A stretch of 64,000 nt of DNA from Paraphoma chrysanthemicola (GCA_020744225.1 JAGMWG010000019.1:62001-126000); one strand, 5' to 3'. Shown: positions 1-11,164, counted from the first letter of the stretch. Program-made: numbers and translations. The notes: generated from the sequence alone by a model not told the origin.

Positions 1-363
1 CTTGATCATTTTGTCGCGCGGATCAATTGGTTCCTCATCTTGCTCTTCCTCTTCCTCTATCTCCTCCTCATCTTCCTCGACATCGTCGTCCTCATCTTCC
101 TCACTCCCAGTCTCGTAGTTGCCATCGTAGTCGTCGTCGCTAAGATATCCTTCCTCCATGGCAACGTCCTCGTGCGGGATGGTAGAGCTAGTTGAGTTGC
201 GGGGGCTCTGGCCGATATCGACGTGCTCGCGGGCGTTGTCGGCACGGGTTTGGCGGGGCGATTTCTGAGGAGGTGGACTAGCCTCTATCAGGTCTGTGCT
301 GTGGACGATTCCAGAACAGTGTGTCCGGGGTGAAAGCGACTCGGAGCGCTCGAACGTGCACAT
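1..363 (-). CDS. Acidic low-complexity protein, partial at the window edge
   Basis: The minus strand is open from about position 393 to the window edge, so the 3' part of the gene is missing. The translation is polar, then strongly acidic: runs of Glu and Asp around positions 1-150 are followed by the segment PIDPRDKMIK at the edge. An in-frame ATG lies at 363, another at 159. A possible splice acceptor (CCACAG) near 302 means the true exon may begin there. Acidic stretches like this are common in nuclear and chromatin proteins, but that is only a hint, and I do not recognise the family. Codon periodicity of the acidic run supports coding on this strand. Confidence 0.5.
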   Translation of the reverse strand, partial: MCTFERSESLSPRTHCSGIVHSTDLIEASPPPQKSPRQTRADNAREHVDIGQSPRNSTSSTIPHEDVAMEEGYLSDDDYDGNYETGSEEDEDDDVEEDEEEIEEEEEQDEEPIDPRDKMIK

Positions 364-1577
364 CGCACCTCATACCAAGCCGTCTGGAGGAAAAGGGGAA
401 ATACATATTTAACAATTGTGTGGAACCTGTGATACAGCGGACGGAAAAGTTACTGGCCGACATGTAGGAGCACCATGATGGGATGCGGGTAAAAGAGGCA
501 TTCAATTGTTGCCATGGTATCAACCTCCTCATGATATTAAACTCCGTTGCCATGGTATTAGCGTAACTGCTGGCTGTAGGGAGCACTTGCAAATTCGCGA
601 TGTCTCTTCGTCAGACCAACATCTTCTAAATCTGCCATGAGCAAAAAGGGAGAGGAAGACTGAGCCTATGGGAGGAGCTGAGCCAACTATCTCTCCTATT
701 ACTAGGTGGTGTTCGCATATTGAAATCAAATGTCCAGCATAATGTATCTATCCTACGAAGTGGCCCACATATATAATTATAATCAGGCACTGAAGTCTTC
801 GCATTCACAAAGAACACACGCGCGCGTTGGTTGTGCGACTTATTCAGGCATACTGCACCGCGGTCGAGGTAAACATTAATGACAAGCTTCCATTGATCCC
901 AGCACAGTAGATCATATCAAGGTCAGAAGCGGGCTAATTCGCGCGACAGAACGAAGGGAGCATGGTGAACAGATAGAAGATGTTTTGTAGGTATCCGTAC
1001 GGCAAGAGCAGATAATTAAATGCCATTCATAGCGAATCGACAATAGAAAGGTCGGCACATTTATTTCTTTTACTTGCTGGCGCGTGATCAGTCGAAGGAC
1101 GCCTGTCTGCGCCGAGGCTTAAGATCGACCTGTGTATCGAAACTGAGAATGCAGGAGCGATAGACTTGGTAACTCTCAGATAAATCTCCAGAGGATTGAT
1201 CCAGCACTCTCAACTACATCATATGTCGAGGTAACTATGAAAATACTACTGCGTGGCGCTTGGGCGCTTACGGAGCACCATCTCATGTGGTCCGTCTGTA
1301 CGCTTGCAGAAACACAACACCGTGCAATGATTACTACTCCAGGATTCTATCCCAGTTCAAATTTGATGGGGCAAGACTTTGAGAGATAACGAATGTTTGC
1401 TCGTGAGTGGCTCGACACTTGCACATGGTGGTTCGACACCTCGCACGTCATTTTCGCTTAAACCACGAAAGCTCAATGCTTTGTCAGAGCGATGCTAATG
1501 CTCGCAAAGAACAAATGCAGCATGAATACCAAGCATTCGACACTTCATGTAGACTTAAAAGCTTGAGAGCATCGAAC
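364..1577. other. Intergenic region
   Basis: No convincing coding sequence, RNA gene or repeat was seen. Short frames on both strands lack family resemblance. The last part is the promoter of the monooxygenase gene beginning at 1578. Confidence 0.5.
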
Positions 1578-2997
1578 ATGGCTGTTGATACCAAGCCGAA
1601 AGCATTGAAGGTAGCCATCGTCGGCGGCGGTCCAGGCGGACTGGCGACCGCGATTGCACTTTCCAAGAAGCCAAATGTAGAAGTCACCCTCTACGAACAA
1701 GCAAGAGAGTTGCGAGAAGTGGGTGCTGGTATCAGCATCAATTCAAATTCATGGAGAGTGCTGGAGCTTCTGGGCGTGGCTGACTCGGTGAACACGGGAC
1801 ATCCAACATTCACAGTTGTGAATATGTGAGATCTCAAAACTAGCTAGCCAGATAATATGTACTGAACCATAGCTGCAGGAACGGACGCTCTGGCGAGGAA
1901 CTTCTCCGTCGCGAAAGGCCACAGGACCAGCCAGGAAGACCGGCAATCCGGACGCAGCGCACGAAGTTGCAGTCCTCACTGCTCGCTCATGTCCCGCCAG
2001 GCATAATCCAGCTTTCGAAAAAGCTGTCTCGGCTCGAAGACAAATCCAATCATGGAGTCACTTTATATTTCCAGGACGGCACCACAGCACAAGCCGACCT
2101 CGTCGTCGGCGCCGACGGCATTCGATCTGTAAGCCCCTCACCCCTTTCCCGAATTCAAAGTCCCTAGAGTTTTCAAGCTCACGCCCAAAAAAGATAGTCC
2201 GAGACACCGCATGGCCCGACTACGAGCTCAAATTCACTGGCACAACTATCTGGCGTACTCTGCTCCCCTGGTCCGCCGTGCAAGATCTAGACCCGCGCTT
2301 CGATACGACTGGGTGGTGGCATAGTCCCACTACGCACGTGTTTTTCTCACTTGTTGGCGAAGGGTTGTGGGAAATTGCGTCGCGAGCGTGGCATGATCCA
2401 AAAGTGCATAGTGCGAGTAAAGTAAGCTGGGGCGTGCCTGTGGAAAATGAATATGTTGAGTCGCATTTCACAGTAAGTCATTGAATATATTTGCAGTGAT
2501 CTGGCTCTGACGATTGGAAGGAATACCTTCCGCAGATTCGCGAAGCACTATCTCGCGTCCCATCTGGTGCGTGGCGCGAATTTGCCGCCTTTGCTGGCCC
2601 AGAACTAGACACCTTGACAGCATGGAACAGCAAAATCGCACTGGTCGGTGACTCCTCGCACGCCTTGTCTGGGGCATTTGGATCTGGTGCGGGCTTTGCC
2701 ATGGAGGATGGATGGATACTAGCTCAAGCACTCGAACACTTCAACAACGACTTGGAAAAGGCACTCATGCTGTTCAATGAGGTCAGGTTGCCATATTATG
2801 CGAGGATGTATGAGCATTTGGCTACGCAAGCGGCGCAGCGAGAGGAGAAGTTGAAGGCGTTGGGGAATCCGGGATATGATGAGAGAGTGGCGAATAAGGT
2901 GGTGAATACTGGTGGTAAGGGAATGGCGTGGATATATGAGAATGATATTCAGGCGACGTGGGAGAGGGTTGTGAAGGGAGACGTGGGTACACCATGA
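1578..2997 (+). CDS. FAD-dependent monooxygenase, salicylate hydroxylase-like
   Basis: Class A flavoprotein monooxygenase of about 417 residues that would hydroxylate an aromatic substrate using NAD(P)H, FAD and oxygen. Exons read as 1578-1825, 1879-2128, 2194-2472 and 2521-2997; all junctions keep frame. The third intron has a CTGAC branch point shortly before its acceptor and removes in-frame stops. The dinucleotide-binding motif VGGGPGGLAT is near residue 16, the DG motif (LVVGADGIRS) near 160, and the FAD-ribityl GD motif (LVGDSSHALSG) near 302. An upstream in-frame ATG at 1407 would add 57 unconserved residues, so I prefer 1578, just before the Rossmann strand. The substrate cannot be read from sequence; salicylate is only the best-known family example. 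Confidence 0.88.
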
Positions 2998-3264
2998 GAG
3001 TAGGAATGGAAATTCTTGCGGGCACTTGTGAGACTAGATGACATTGAACGCGACGTGATATGTTGGAAATATAAAGGGAAGGCATGACGCACCACTTTGA
3101 GAGATTTAACATCCTATCCTGGTGTAAATCAAGCCTCTCAAGCACATTCAAACTCCTCAAAACTCCTCATCCTCTCGAACTACTACGTCCACCAACGAAA
3201 ACCTCTTCTTCTCAAGCGCGCACATAGGGTCCTTATTGCCGTACCTAGGAAGCATGTCTTCACC

Positions 3265-3777
3265 TCAACGCCGCCGCTTATTGCTCTCCATATCCAGCGC
3301 CGTCTCGCGCTTGCGCAGAAGTGGTCCAAGAACACTAGCTGGCGGAGTCATGAATGACGCTTCGCCGAACTTTGGAGGCGATGCAATAGTAAAGCGCTTG
3401 GTGCCTTGAGCTGATACTGAGTCAGACGAGGGCTTGCGCTTCATACCATGGGTGCTTGGGGCAATCGGTTCAAGATGAGTGCGCAGCCTCTGTTTCTGTT
3501 TCTTGTTATGCCTGTGGTTAAAGGCAAAGGCAAACTCATCAACGTCGTAGCCGCTATCGTCTGTTTCGACCTCAGGTGTGTTGCGCTTGGTGCCGCGAGT
3601 ATCGGATGTGATGGGTTCGCGATGTGTTTCTAGCTTGGCTTTGCGCTTCTTGTTGGCCTCACATGGCGATGAAGGAGGCTCTGGGGAGTCTGAGCCCGAA
3701 GACTCAGTCTGGTTCTTTGCATCGGTCTCATTGTGATCACCGTCGCCAGCGTCTTTGCGCTTGTCGTGACCGGCCAT
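3265..3777 (-). CDS. Hypothetical basic nuclear-like protein, or the C-terminal part of a longer gene
   Basis: A 170-residue frame rich in Lys, Arg, Ser and Pro, without a recognisable fold. It contains an imperfect internal repeat of the form THxEPIxxxTxGxKR (twice) and ends in a basic KRRR run that could serve as nuclear localisation signal. Its ATG at 3777 is in the same frame as the upstream reading frame 4575-3817, and only 39 bases including one TAA separate them. It may therefore be the C-terminal portion of one gene spanning 5073-3265 that is either interrupted by stops or spliced with very short introns. Function unknown. Confidence 0.45.
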   Translation of the reverse strand: MAGHDKRKDAGDGDHNETDAKNQTESSGSDSPEPPSSPCEANKKRKAKLETHREPITSDTRGTKRNTPEVETDDSGYDVDEFAFAFNHRHNKKQKQRLRTHLEPIAPSTHGMKRKPSSDSVSAQGTKRFTIASPPKFGEASFMTPPASVLGPLLRKRETALDMESNKRRR

Positions 3778-3816
3778 TGGCTCAATGCCTTGTCGAGCTA
3801 AGTGTTCACGAGTCTT

Positions 3817-4575
3817 TTACTCTAAGCGATCATGGCTCTTGCGAAACATCTCAGCGAGTACCTTGGGCTCTTCTTCGTCAGAGACAGTGATGTATGCAAG
3901 GCACTCACGGCCATAATCCGGATTCAAGATACACATGACTGTCTCCGCAATACCCCCTGGGTGCTCTGGCAAGTGCTTCGCGATGTACTCGACACAAAGC
4001 GGCATTGCAAGGGGATGGCCGATATTGCGATAAAAAGTCATCTTTGTGTGTTCTTCGTTCGTGACTTTGCTGTTCAGAATCTCATTTGCAATGTCTCGGC
4101 ATTGTGAGCAATCGAACGCTGGCACGTTGTGCTGTGGCTTCTTGCAGTTCGCGCCGCAAGGTTCTTTGCTAATGACCTCGTGGCCGCAGATGAGGTAGTG
4201 TCCGCCGCCAGAGCCACATGGAGAGTAACCTTCGACGGTCGATTGACACCATCGAATGCCACCTATGGTCCCCATGTAGCCCTTTGGTATGGGATCCTCC
4301 TCGGTGAATGTTTCCCAGACGACTTGCGAGGCGTAATTGGGCCGCACGTACTCAGAATTTGCAGCAACTTTCCGCTGGCAATCTTGTGGGCGTTTCGGAG
4401 TAAGCAATTTACGATTGGTTGCTGATGTTTGTATAGACTCGCTACCGTTCGCAGCCTCTTCGTTATCTTCCTCTACCGTCGCTTGCTTTTGTGGCGATTC
4501 ACGTGCTTTCTCGTCGCGGACCGAGTATTGTTCAGAGAAGTGTGCGCGATCCTGGCATTCTGGTGTATCCTCCAT
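3817..4575 (-). CDS. Hypothetical cysteine-containing protein, or the middle part of a longer gene
   Basis: A 252-residue frame. The first 80 residues are acidic and low complexity. The rest is more ordered and has spaced cysteines (motifs CGSGGGHYLICGHEV, CGANCKK, CSQCRD), which may bind a metal or form disulphides. I do not recognise the family. The frame is continuous with the upstream frame (5073-4600) across one TAA at about 4600, and with the downstream frame (3777-3265) across another TAA at 3817-3819. A 48-base GTACTC...AAAG segment over the second stop would keep frame if spliced. No signal peptide or membrane segment is visible. Confidence 0.5.
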   Translation of the reverse strand: MEDTPECQDRAHFSEQYSVRDEKARESPQKQATVEEDNEEAANGSESIQTSATNRKLLTPKRPQDCQRKVAANSEYVRPNYASQVVWETFTEEDPIPKGYMGTIGGIRWCQSTVEGYSPCGSGGGHYLICGHEVISKEPCGANCKKPQHNVPAFDCSQCRDIANEILNSKVTNEEHTKMTFYRNIGHPLAMPLCVEYIAKHLPEHPGGIAETVMCILNPDYGRECLAYITVSDEEEPKVLAEMFRKSHDRLE

Positions 4576-4599
4576 CTTGATGTCTTCGACTTCTGGCTC

Positions 4600-5201
4600 T
4601 TAGGCAGGTTGCTGGTTACTATTTGCAGATGCTGAGGTACCAAATATGGTTATCTTAGGCTTCGCTATATTGCTGATTGGAGAATACACAATCCTTGTGT
4701 TTGCACCGAAAAGAGGGCGACGAGGGCCAAGATGGCCGTCGGGTAGGCGGAATATAGTCTGCGTTGCGTGAGCGCTGGTCGGCGAGAGTTGGGCGACTGG
4801 CTCGTCCGAAGAACGACCTGGAAGGTTGGGGTTTGCTAAGTGACCTGCTGATGCGTTTCCTTGTAGAATGCTACCGACCATGCTGGGACCTTGCGCAGAG
4901 GTCGCCGGTGAATTTAATGGGTTCGGCATAGTTGAGGGATCTTGCGCGCTAATGTTGCGATTGCGAAAAAATATGCTTTTGAGGAATTGGAACATATCGA
5001 GGGAGCGATTGCCTGATGTACCCGCAGAGAACGCACTCTGAGACAACAATGTAGCTTGGAAGTTGAATTGCACTGTTGAATCAGTCGTGAGTGGCAGGTG
5101 GAAGAGCGACTATAGCAGAGGTATCGTGCTCGAATCGTTAGCGTATAACTCTTCGCGTGGTCACTGTTGGAGTACGAGGAATTGCCGAGAGTGGAAGACA
5201 T
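4600..5201 (-). CDS. Hypothetical Ser/Pro-rich protein, N-terminal part of a possible longer gene
   Basis: A frame of about 157 residues, rich in Ser, Ala, Pro and Asn, runs from about 5073 to the TAA at 4600. It has no ATG at its beginning; the best upstream ATG is at 5201 in another frame (MSSTLGNSSYSN...), so a 5' intron between about 5170 and 5075 is likely. A TACGCTAAC branch-like sequence and a CTATAG acceptor lie there, although I could not find a donor and acceptor pair that is clearly best. It lies in the same frame as the two following frames. Function unknown; the three may be one gene. Confidence 0.35.
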
Positions 5202-5535
5202 AGTTGAGTCTCGCTAGACCAGTCAGAGCGCACAATTTTCGTGAAACAAACGAATAGAGGCTGCTTCCCAGTAGGCTTGTCGATGTGCCACATCCTAATC
5301 TTTCCGGCTGGACACTGCTAATTGCGTTAACATACGTTAGCGAACCTGGGGGCTATACAGTATATAAGTGACTGCCTCTGGCCAACTTTTCAGTACCCGT
5401 GGTAGTTGTCAAGGGTTTCACACGTCCTTCGCACCGCAATAATAATTGGAAATCAGAGGAGAGAATCTAATGGCACATCGGAGGCGGGAGGGAATTATAA
5501 CCATATAATGCAAGTCCACGATGGTTGCGTGGCCA

Positions 5536-7228
5536 TTATTTCACAGTATGCGGACCCAGCTCTTCTCCAGCTATCTTGACATGACGATCATCTATGGGGT
5601 TTTGTTCTTGACTCTTCATAGCTTCCAACACTTCCAGTCCCATGTCTGTTCGCGGCCCCGTGAAGTTTTTACGACCGTCTACTAACCATTGGAAGGTGCT
5701 GATGAAGAGAATGATGCCGAACGCGACGACGCAGTAGTCTAATTTGATTAGCATGGATTGATAAGGAATGATAGGGCGACCATACTCATATTAGACGTGG
5801 TGACCGGCAGTGCTGGTGGGAACAAGAATAACACCGTTGTGACGATCGTGTAAGACACACCAATGATGTTCGCAATCTAGCCAAGTAGGCTGGGCAACAC
5901 AAATGGTGAGTCTTTGGGAAGCATCTTGCGTCCGCGGCACAGATTGATAGCCACAGGAATGGCATAGCTGACACCTAAGGCGACGACAGACGCCGAGATC
6001 AAGGCGTTGAAGGCGCTGCTAGAGCCAATCAAGATGAGACCAAAGAGGATTGTCAAAGCTGCGGCCAAGATAAGAGCATTGAGCGGTTGACCGAGCTTCG
6101 GATGGACTTTCGCGAAAACCTTCGACATCGGTAAACCTCCGTCTCGTGCAAATGCATAAGTCATGCGAGAAGAGGTAGTCATAATGGCGGTTTCGGCGAA
6201 GAGGATACAGACTAGCGGAAACATTAGAAGGCACACAGCTCCTGCTCGACTGCTGGTGGCGTTGTACAGAATTTGGATCAATGGTCCGGATGTCGAGGAA
6301 ATGATGGCCTCCGCGTCGCCTCCAGAGACGAATAGTAAGACCATGAGAAAAATGAAGCCGGTGAAAGTGCCGATCAACACACAGTAGATCATGATCTTAG
6401 GGCCTTCCACAGACGCATTTGGTATCTCCTCAATCATATGCGCAACAGCGTCATATCCGGTGAGACCGAAGCCACCCTGCAACAAGCCGAGGAGCCAAGC
6501 AACACCATCCGGCCACCCAGTCTCATTGATGAAGTTGGCGAAGACGAAGTCTGCAGATGCGTAGTTGGGAGATGCACAAGCCAGCACCGTGATGCAAATG
6601 ATTACGAATCCACCGATTGACCAGATGAATGCCGACCGATTAACGTATGGCAGGAGGTTGTTGAGAAACGCGTTGATGACAAACGCGATAAGCGTCCAAG
6701 CGACGTAGATCAACCAGACCTGGTACGGCTTGAGAGCAAAATCGGGATGAAAGAGTGATATCAGGCCAGAAATCAGCTGCGAAGCAAGCAAACCACCGGA
6801 AGTTGTCAGGGCAATCCAGCCGGAGACGTTAATCCAACCCGTAATCCATGATGCAATTGGGACGTACTTCTTGGGCGTGATGACGGCGACCCAATGGTAT
6901 CTGCTATGCGTTAACAATCAATTCTCAGGGCTTGACTTGTTGAGAGAACTTACTGTCCACCCGCTGTAGGGTAAGCTGACAAGAACTCTGCTAAGCTTGC
7001 AGCAAGACAAACATTGCAAATGCCTGCTGTGACCAAGCCCCAGATAACACTGGTTGACCCGCCCGAGGGCAGTGCAAGGCCGATAGAGGATGAGAGCGCT
7101 GTCCAGGAGTTCAGGATCGCAAAGGCCAGCCCAAGCATAGAGAGCAGACTGAAGTTGCGCTTCAGTTCACCCTTGTGGCCGAGCGCCTCCAATTGTGCCT
7201 CGTCATCGAGAACTTGGTCCGGCCTCAT
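5536..7228 (-). CDS. Choline/amino-acid permease of the APC superfamily, interrupted by an in-frame TAG
   Basis: Plasma-membrane transporter of about 530 codons with some twelve hydrophobic segments, resembling fungal choline (Hnm1-type) and GABA permeases. Exons read 7228-6954, 6900-5786 and 5738-5536. The first junction rebuilds the conserved AGGQYHWVAV and the second SNMNYCVVAF; both introns have good donors and TTAAC or CTAAT branch points. The family C-terminal motif QWxVDGRKNFTGP is present. Position 5879-5877 is TAG inside FVLPSLLG-stop-IANIIGVSY, where family members I recall carry Trp (LGW). Frame and similarity continue on both sides and no intron fits, so this looks like a TGG-to-TAG nonsense mutation about 100 residues before the C terminus. 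Unless read through or a sequence error, the copy is probably defective. Confidence 0.85.
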
Positions 7229-8482
7229 CTTGAAATCGACGATGAGGATGTATAGGATCAGGAGAAGTCGATGGTCAACCGTCAAAATTCGAAGTGAAGC
7301 CAGCAGACACGCGACCTTTAAGCAGAACCCAAATATGGATGAGGAGTCGCGGTGGTCGTTCCGTAATTCAAGCCGCCGTTGACGTCGGCGTCCAAATCGG
7401 GAATGTGGACGCGGTGCATGGACCGTGCAAAAGCTTGGATGAGCTTGACCACGCGTTGCTCCACAGAGATAACGCGCATCTTGACAAAGCGACGATCAGC
7501 CATGCGCAATGCGTCCAATCATAACCCCGCGGTGCCACTGCTGGCAGCGGTCTTATCCGCCGCTCAGCACTTGAGGCAAGGCCCGGTTCCGCCCAATATC
7601 CGTGCGCCGAAGACATGAGACTGGGGTCAGCGCGTCAAGAGCGTGATGCGATATGTAAAAGAAGATAATGGCGAAATGGTCGCGGCGAGAAGGAGAAGGT
7701 TATGCAATGGTTTCGTCCCATCATTGAGATGCTGATTGTCTGTGCGCGGACGTCATAGTCAGCCTCGGCTATGGGCATCTACAACGCTGTAAGAACAACT
7801 TGTCCCCTCTGTTGTGTTCACCATGTGAACCTCCTAGTAGCCAATATGGATCTTACAATTCTTCAGACACACATTTCGTGTCCTGCTCATCACTCTCCGC
7901 TTCATCGCGTTTCTTTCCCTTCTCTGACCATTCGCCCTTTGCTTGAGTACCACCAATCGCCTTACCCGATTTGATAAGAAAGCTCTACCAGTGAGGACAA
8001 GTAACAGGAATTGAGCCGTTCGCTAGCGCGGATATGTTCATAGGCTACGAAAGCAAGATCACAGCATTAATGTCATGGACTAGAGGCTCTTAGTATGATA
8101 AGGATGTTATACTGCGAACTTCAACACATGCGAAGGCTTCGGGGATTCTCCCACGGGAATGTTGAGGTGCAGTCCGCAATGCTCGGAGCTTTCTTTCGGG
8201 ACTAGCGTAGCGCCTTTCATTGGTCGGGTTCTTGGACGCGACAACTGGGACATCGTACCGTGGGTTGCAACGACCGACACCTTGATGGCCGGCCCATGTG
8301 ATCGCTCCTGGAAGCAGCTTCACTGTTTTTCGAAGCACAGCACAGTAGCTCACCAACAGGACCGTAGTTATTCGGGTCTGTAGATCATTCCTCGGCATGG
8401 AGCGCTACGTCACAGCCTGAAGCAGTCTTCTTACACCCACCGCCGTCGCACCGCCGAACTTGCACCCACATCTACCGCCGTC
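7229..8482. other. Intergenic region between the divergently transcribed permease and phosphatase genes
   Basis: About 1.25 kb shared upstream of two divergent genes. Short overlapping frames on both strands have no family resemblance. No RNA gene or clear repeat was seen. Confidence 0.5.
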
Positions 8483-10025
8483 ATGATAACACGGGCCTGG
8501 AATAGAGCTCGTGATACGCGCTCGCAAGACTATGCGCCTCTCCCACCGAGTGAGAAGGAGGCACTCTCACCGCTTACGTCGCGTGAAACTCGTTGGTCCA
8601 GGAAAGGCATCGTAGGCCTTGTGTTATGCTTCGTGAGCGCTTTTCTTGCGCTTTATGGTTTAAGCAAGTACGATCATCCTTCCGTCCCCTCATTCTACGA
8701 CTGACCGCGTTCTGTTTAGCTCCCTGTTCAACCCGTCCAACGCACCCTGCGACACCATCGATGACGGCTATCGATGCAGCCCCAAGACGACACACTTCTG
8801 GGGTCAGTACTCGCTGTGGTACGCAGTCCCGTCCGAGATAAGCGTCGAGCTCCCCAAGGGCTGCAAAGTCACCTTCGCCAACGTTCTCTCTCGCCATGGC
8901 GGCCGTGACCCCACCCTCGGCAAGTCCATCGCCTACGCGCTGCTCATCGCCAACATACAGAACACGAGCACCTCATACCCTGACGAATTCAGGTTTCTGA
9001 AGGACTACAAATACTCATTGGGGGCGGATGAGTTGACAAATGCGGGAAGGCAGGAGATGGTGAACTCGGGGGCGCATTTCTACCGCCGTTACCACAAACT
9101 GGTCAAGAAGCACACTCCTTTTGTGCGTGCTGGAGGACAGCACCGCGTCATTGAGTCAGCAAAGAAGTGGCTGTTAGGAATCGCACAGTCGATCAACGAA
9201 CTACCGAAAGAGATTGACCTAGTCATCCCAGAAGGATCGGAATGGAACAACACACTGTCGCACGACAACTGCCCGGGCTTCGACAATGGACCCAGCCACG
9301 GACTTGGTTACAGGGCGCAGGCGATCTGGGCCGCCAAGTTTGTGCCTCCTATACAGGAACGCATCAACTCCAAGCTTGGAACTGACCTCAGCACAACTGC
9401 CACCATCTATCTAATGGACATGTGCCCATTCGACACTCTAGTACATCCTACTGCGAAGGTCAGCCAATTCTGCAATCTCTTCACCGAGAAGGAGTGGCAT
9501 GCCTATGACTACTACCAGACCTTGGGCAAGTATTATGGCTATGGCGTGGGCAACCCATTAGGTCCAACACAAGGTGCAGGCTACGTCAACGAGCTCATAG
9601 CGCGTCTAACAAACAAGCCTGTTGAAGACCACACGAATACCAACAGCACTCTCAATACTGATCCCAAGGCGTTTCCTCTTGGCCGAAAAGTCTATGCAGA
9701 TTTCAGCCACGATAACGACATTAGTGGCGTGCTCGCTGCACTTGGGCTCTACAACAGCACCAAGCCGCTATCTAACACGACAGTCACATCTCCGACATCA
9801 GCCCATGGATTTTCGGCAGCATGGACCGTACCATTTGCCTCTCGACTGTACGTCGAGAAGCTGCAGTGCAAGCACGAGAAGGAGGAGTATGTGCGCGTCA
9901 TCGTTAACGATCGCGTCCAGCCCCTAGAATTCTGCGGCGGCGACAAGCATGGCCGTTGTAAATTGGGCAACTTTGTAAAAAGCCAAAGCTTCTCCCGTCA
10001 TGGTGGACTCTGGGAACAATGCTGA
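8483..10025 (+). CDS. Membrane-anchored histidine acid phosphatase (phytase-like)
   Basis: Phosphomonoesterase of the histidine acid phosphatase branch, about 496 residues. Exons are 8483-8667 and 8720-10025; the intron has a CTGAC branch point and TTTAG acceptor. The catalytic motif RHGGRDPT (RHGxRxP) is near residue 120 and the proton-donor motif SHDND near 392. Paired cysteines and several N-x-S/T sites fit an extracytoplasmic fold. Instead of a cleavable signal peptide, a hydrophobic segment (residues about 42-60) follows a charged cytosolic N terminus of about 40 residues, suggesting type II membrane topology. Substrate could be phytate or other organic phosphates; the sequence does not decide. 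No phosphate-response site was identified. Confidence 0.9.
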
Positions 10026-10300
10026 GATAGAACGGCACCACGAATAAATGCAAATTCGTGCTCAAATGAGTTCATGCTCTCGGTACAACCTCCAACATGT
10101 CTTGCTTTCACAAAACAAGGGTCACTTTTTACTGAGACATGCAAGCCACGATTACAAAAAAGGTCGCCTTGCTAACAGCGGCATCATCCAGGCGTTTGCT
10201 ATCCACAGCAAGCTGATCATTGTCTAGCAAGCCAGCGAACGACCAGCAAATACTAGGCCAAAGGGCGATTATAACACCTCCTATTACGGAGCGAGAGCGT

Positions 10301-10861
10301 ATGAGTTGTGCTAGCAAGAAGAAGGCAGTACTGAACATGCCGAAAATACGACCCCAGGCGCTGCCTTCAGAAAATGGTTTCCATACACGAAATCTGAAGA
10401 TCAGGGTCCCAAGGATATTGTGGAACGCGTATCAAGCGCCACATGAGCCATATCAGAGTCTTACGGCTCGCCAGAGTGACACGACCAGGCTCATATTGAG
10501 ACTAGAACTGCCTGAAGAAAGGCTGGCTAAACTCAAACCGTCGGCTATTCCTAACGACATCGACGGATCTCAGTCAGAATCCACGGAGCGGACGAGTTGT
10601 AAGGTTAAATTATGGGCATTCCATCACGGCGGCCGCAAGAGAGTTACCAAAGGAGTCTCGCAGCACGGTGTCACTTATGAAACACCATGCCTGGAGTCGA
10701 CCTGCGCCAACTGCTGGAAGTGGCATCGGCACTTGATGCCCGCTTACTGTCCATCTCAGGACTTCGAACACCTTCAACACTACCTTGGAAGTTGCGACAC
10801 TGAACCCAGTAGCCCGGACATAGATCCAAGGATCCTAGACGGTTCCTGGCGCGATCACTAA
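10301..10861 (+). CDS. Hypothetical protein
   Basis: A frame of 186 residues from the ATG at 10301, open 81 bases further upstream without an ATG. It has a basic N terminus, a segment TRLILRLELPEERLAKL of the sort repeated in many dothideomycete proteins of unknown function, and a cysteine/tryptophan patch (CLESTCANCWKWHRH) towards the end. No membrane segment or signal peptide is visible. Family not recognised. A first exon further upstream is possible. Confidence 0.45.
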   Translation: MSCASKKKAVLNMPKIRPQALPSENGFHTRNLKIRVPRILWNAYQAPHEPYQSLTARQSDTTRLILRLELPEERLAKLKPSAIPNDIDGSQSESTERTSCKVKLWAFHHGGRKRVTKGVSQHGVTYETPCLESTCANCWKWHRHLMPAYCPSQDFEHLQHYLGSCDTEPSSPDIDPRILDGSWRDH

Positions 10862-10888
10862 GGCCAGCGCAACAGCTCTAGGAGTACG

Positions 10889-11164
10889 ATGAGCACAGGT
10901 CATTCTCAAACAAACAAAATCACAGTGTTCACGCCGGTGGAGAAGAGGTTCGGGCATGAAGAACGGCCTCGTGGGAAGGAGGCGCCATCTGGTCCCACAC
11001 ACAATGCCGACAATTTGCAGCTATCATATCCCACAAGAGACGGACGGCGACGATATGGTAAGCTAATATTGAGACTGGAGAAGAAGGCCAGGAAGAGAAA
11101 AGAATTGTGCGTAAAGGGCGAGGATAAAGTCGGAGAAGGGACAGCAATAAGTGTACGCACATGA
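10889..11164 (+). CDS. Small hypothetical basic protein
   Basis: A 91-residue frame starting at an ATG 28 bases after the previous gene's stop. Very basic in its second half. The segment KLILRLEKKARKRKE recalls LILRLELPEERLAKL in the gene just upstream, so the two could be parts of one locus or a decayed duplicate. No other support for translation. Confidence 0.3.
   Translation: MSTGHSQTNKITVFTPVEKRFGHEERPRGKEAPSGPTHNADNLQLSYPTRDGRRRYGKLILRLEKKARKRKELCVKGEDKVGEGTAISVRT

Noticed and set aside
1826..2520. Apparent stops and frame changes in the salicylate-hydroxylase-like gene
   Set aside because: All are removed by three introns with good donors, branch points and acceptors; the protein is then complete.
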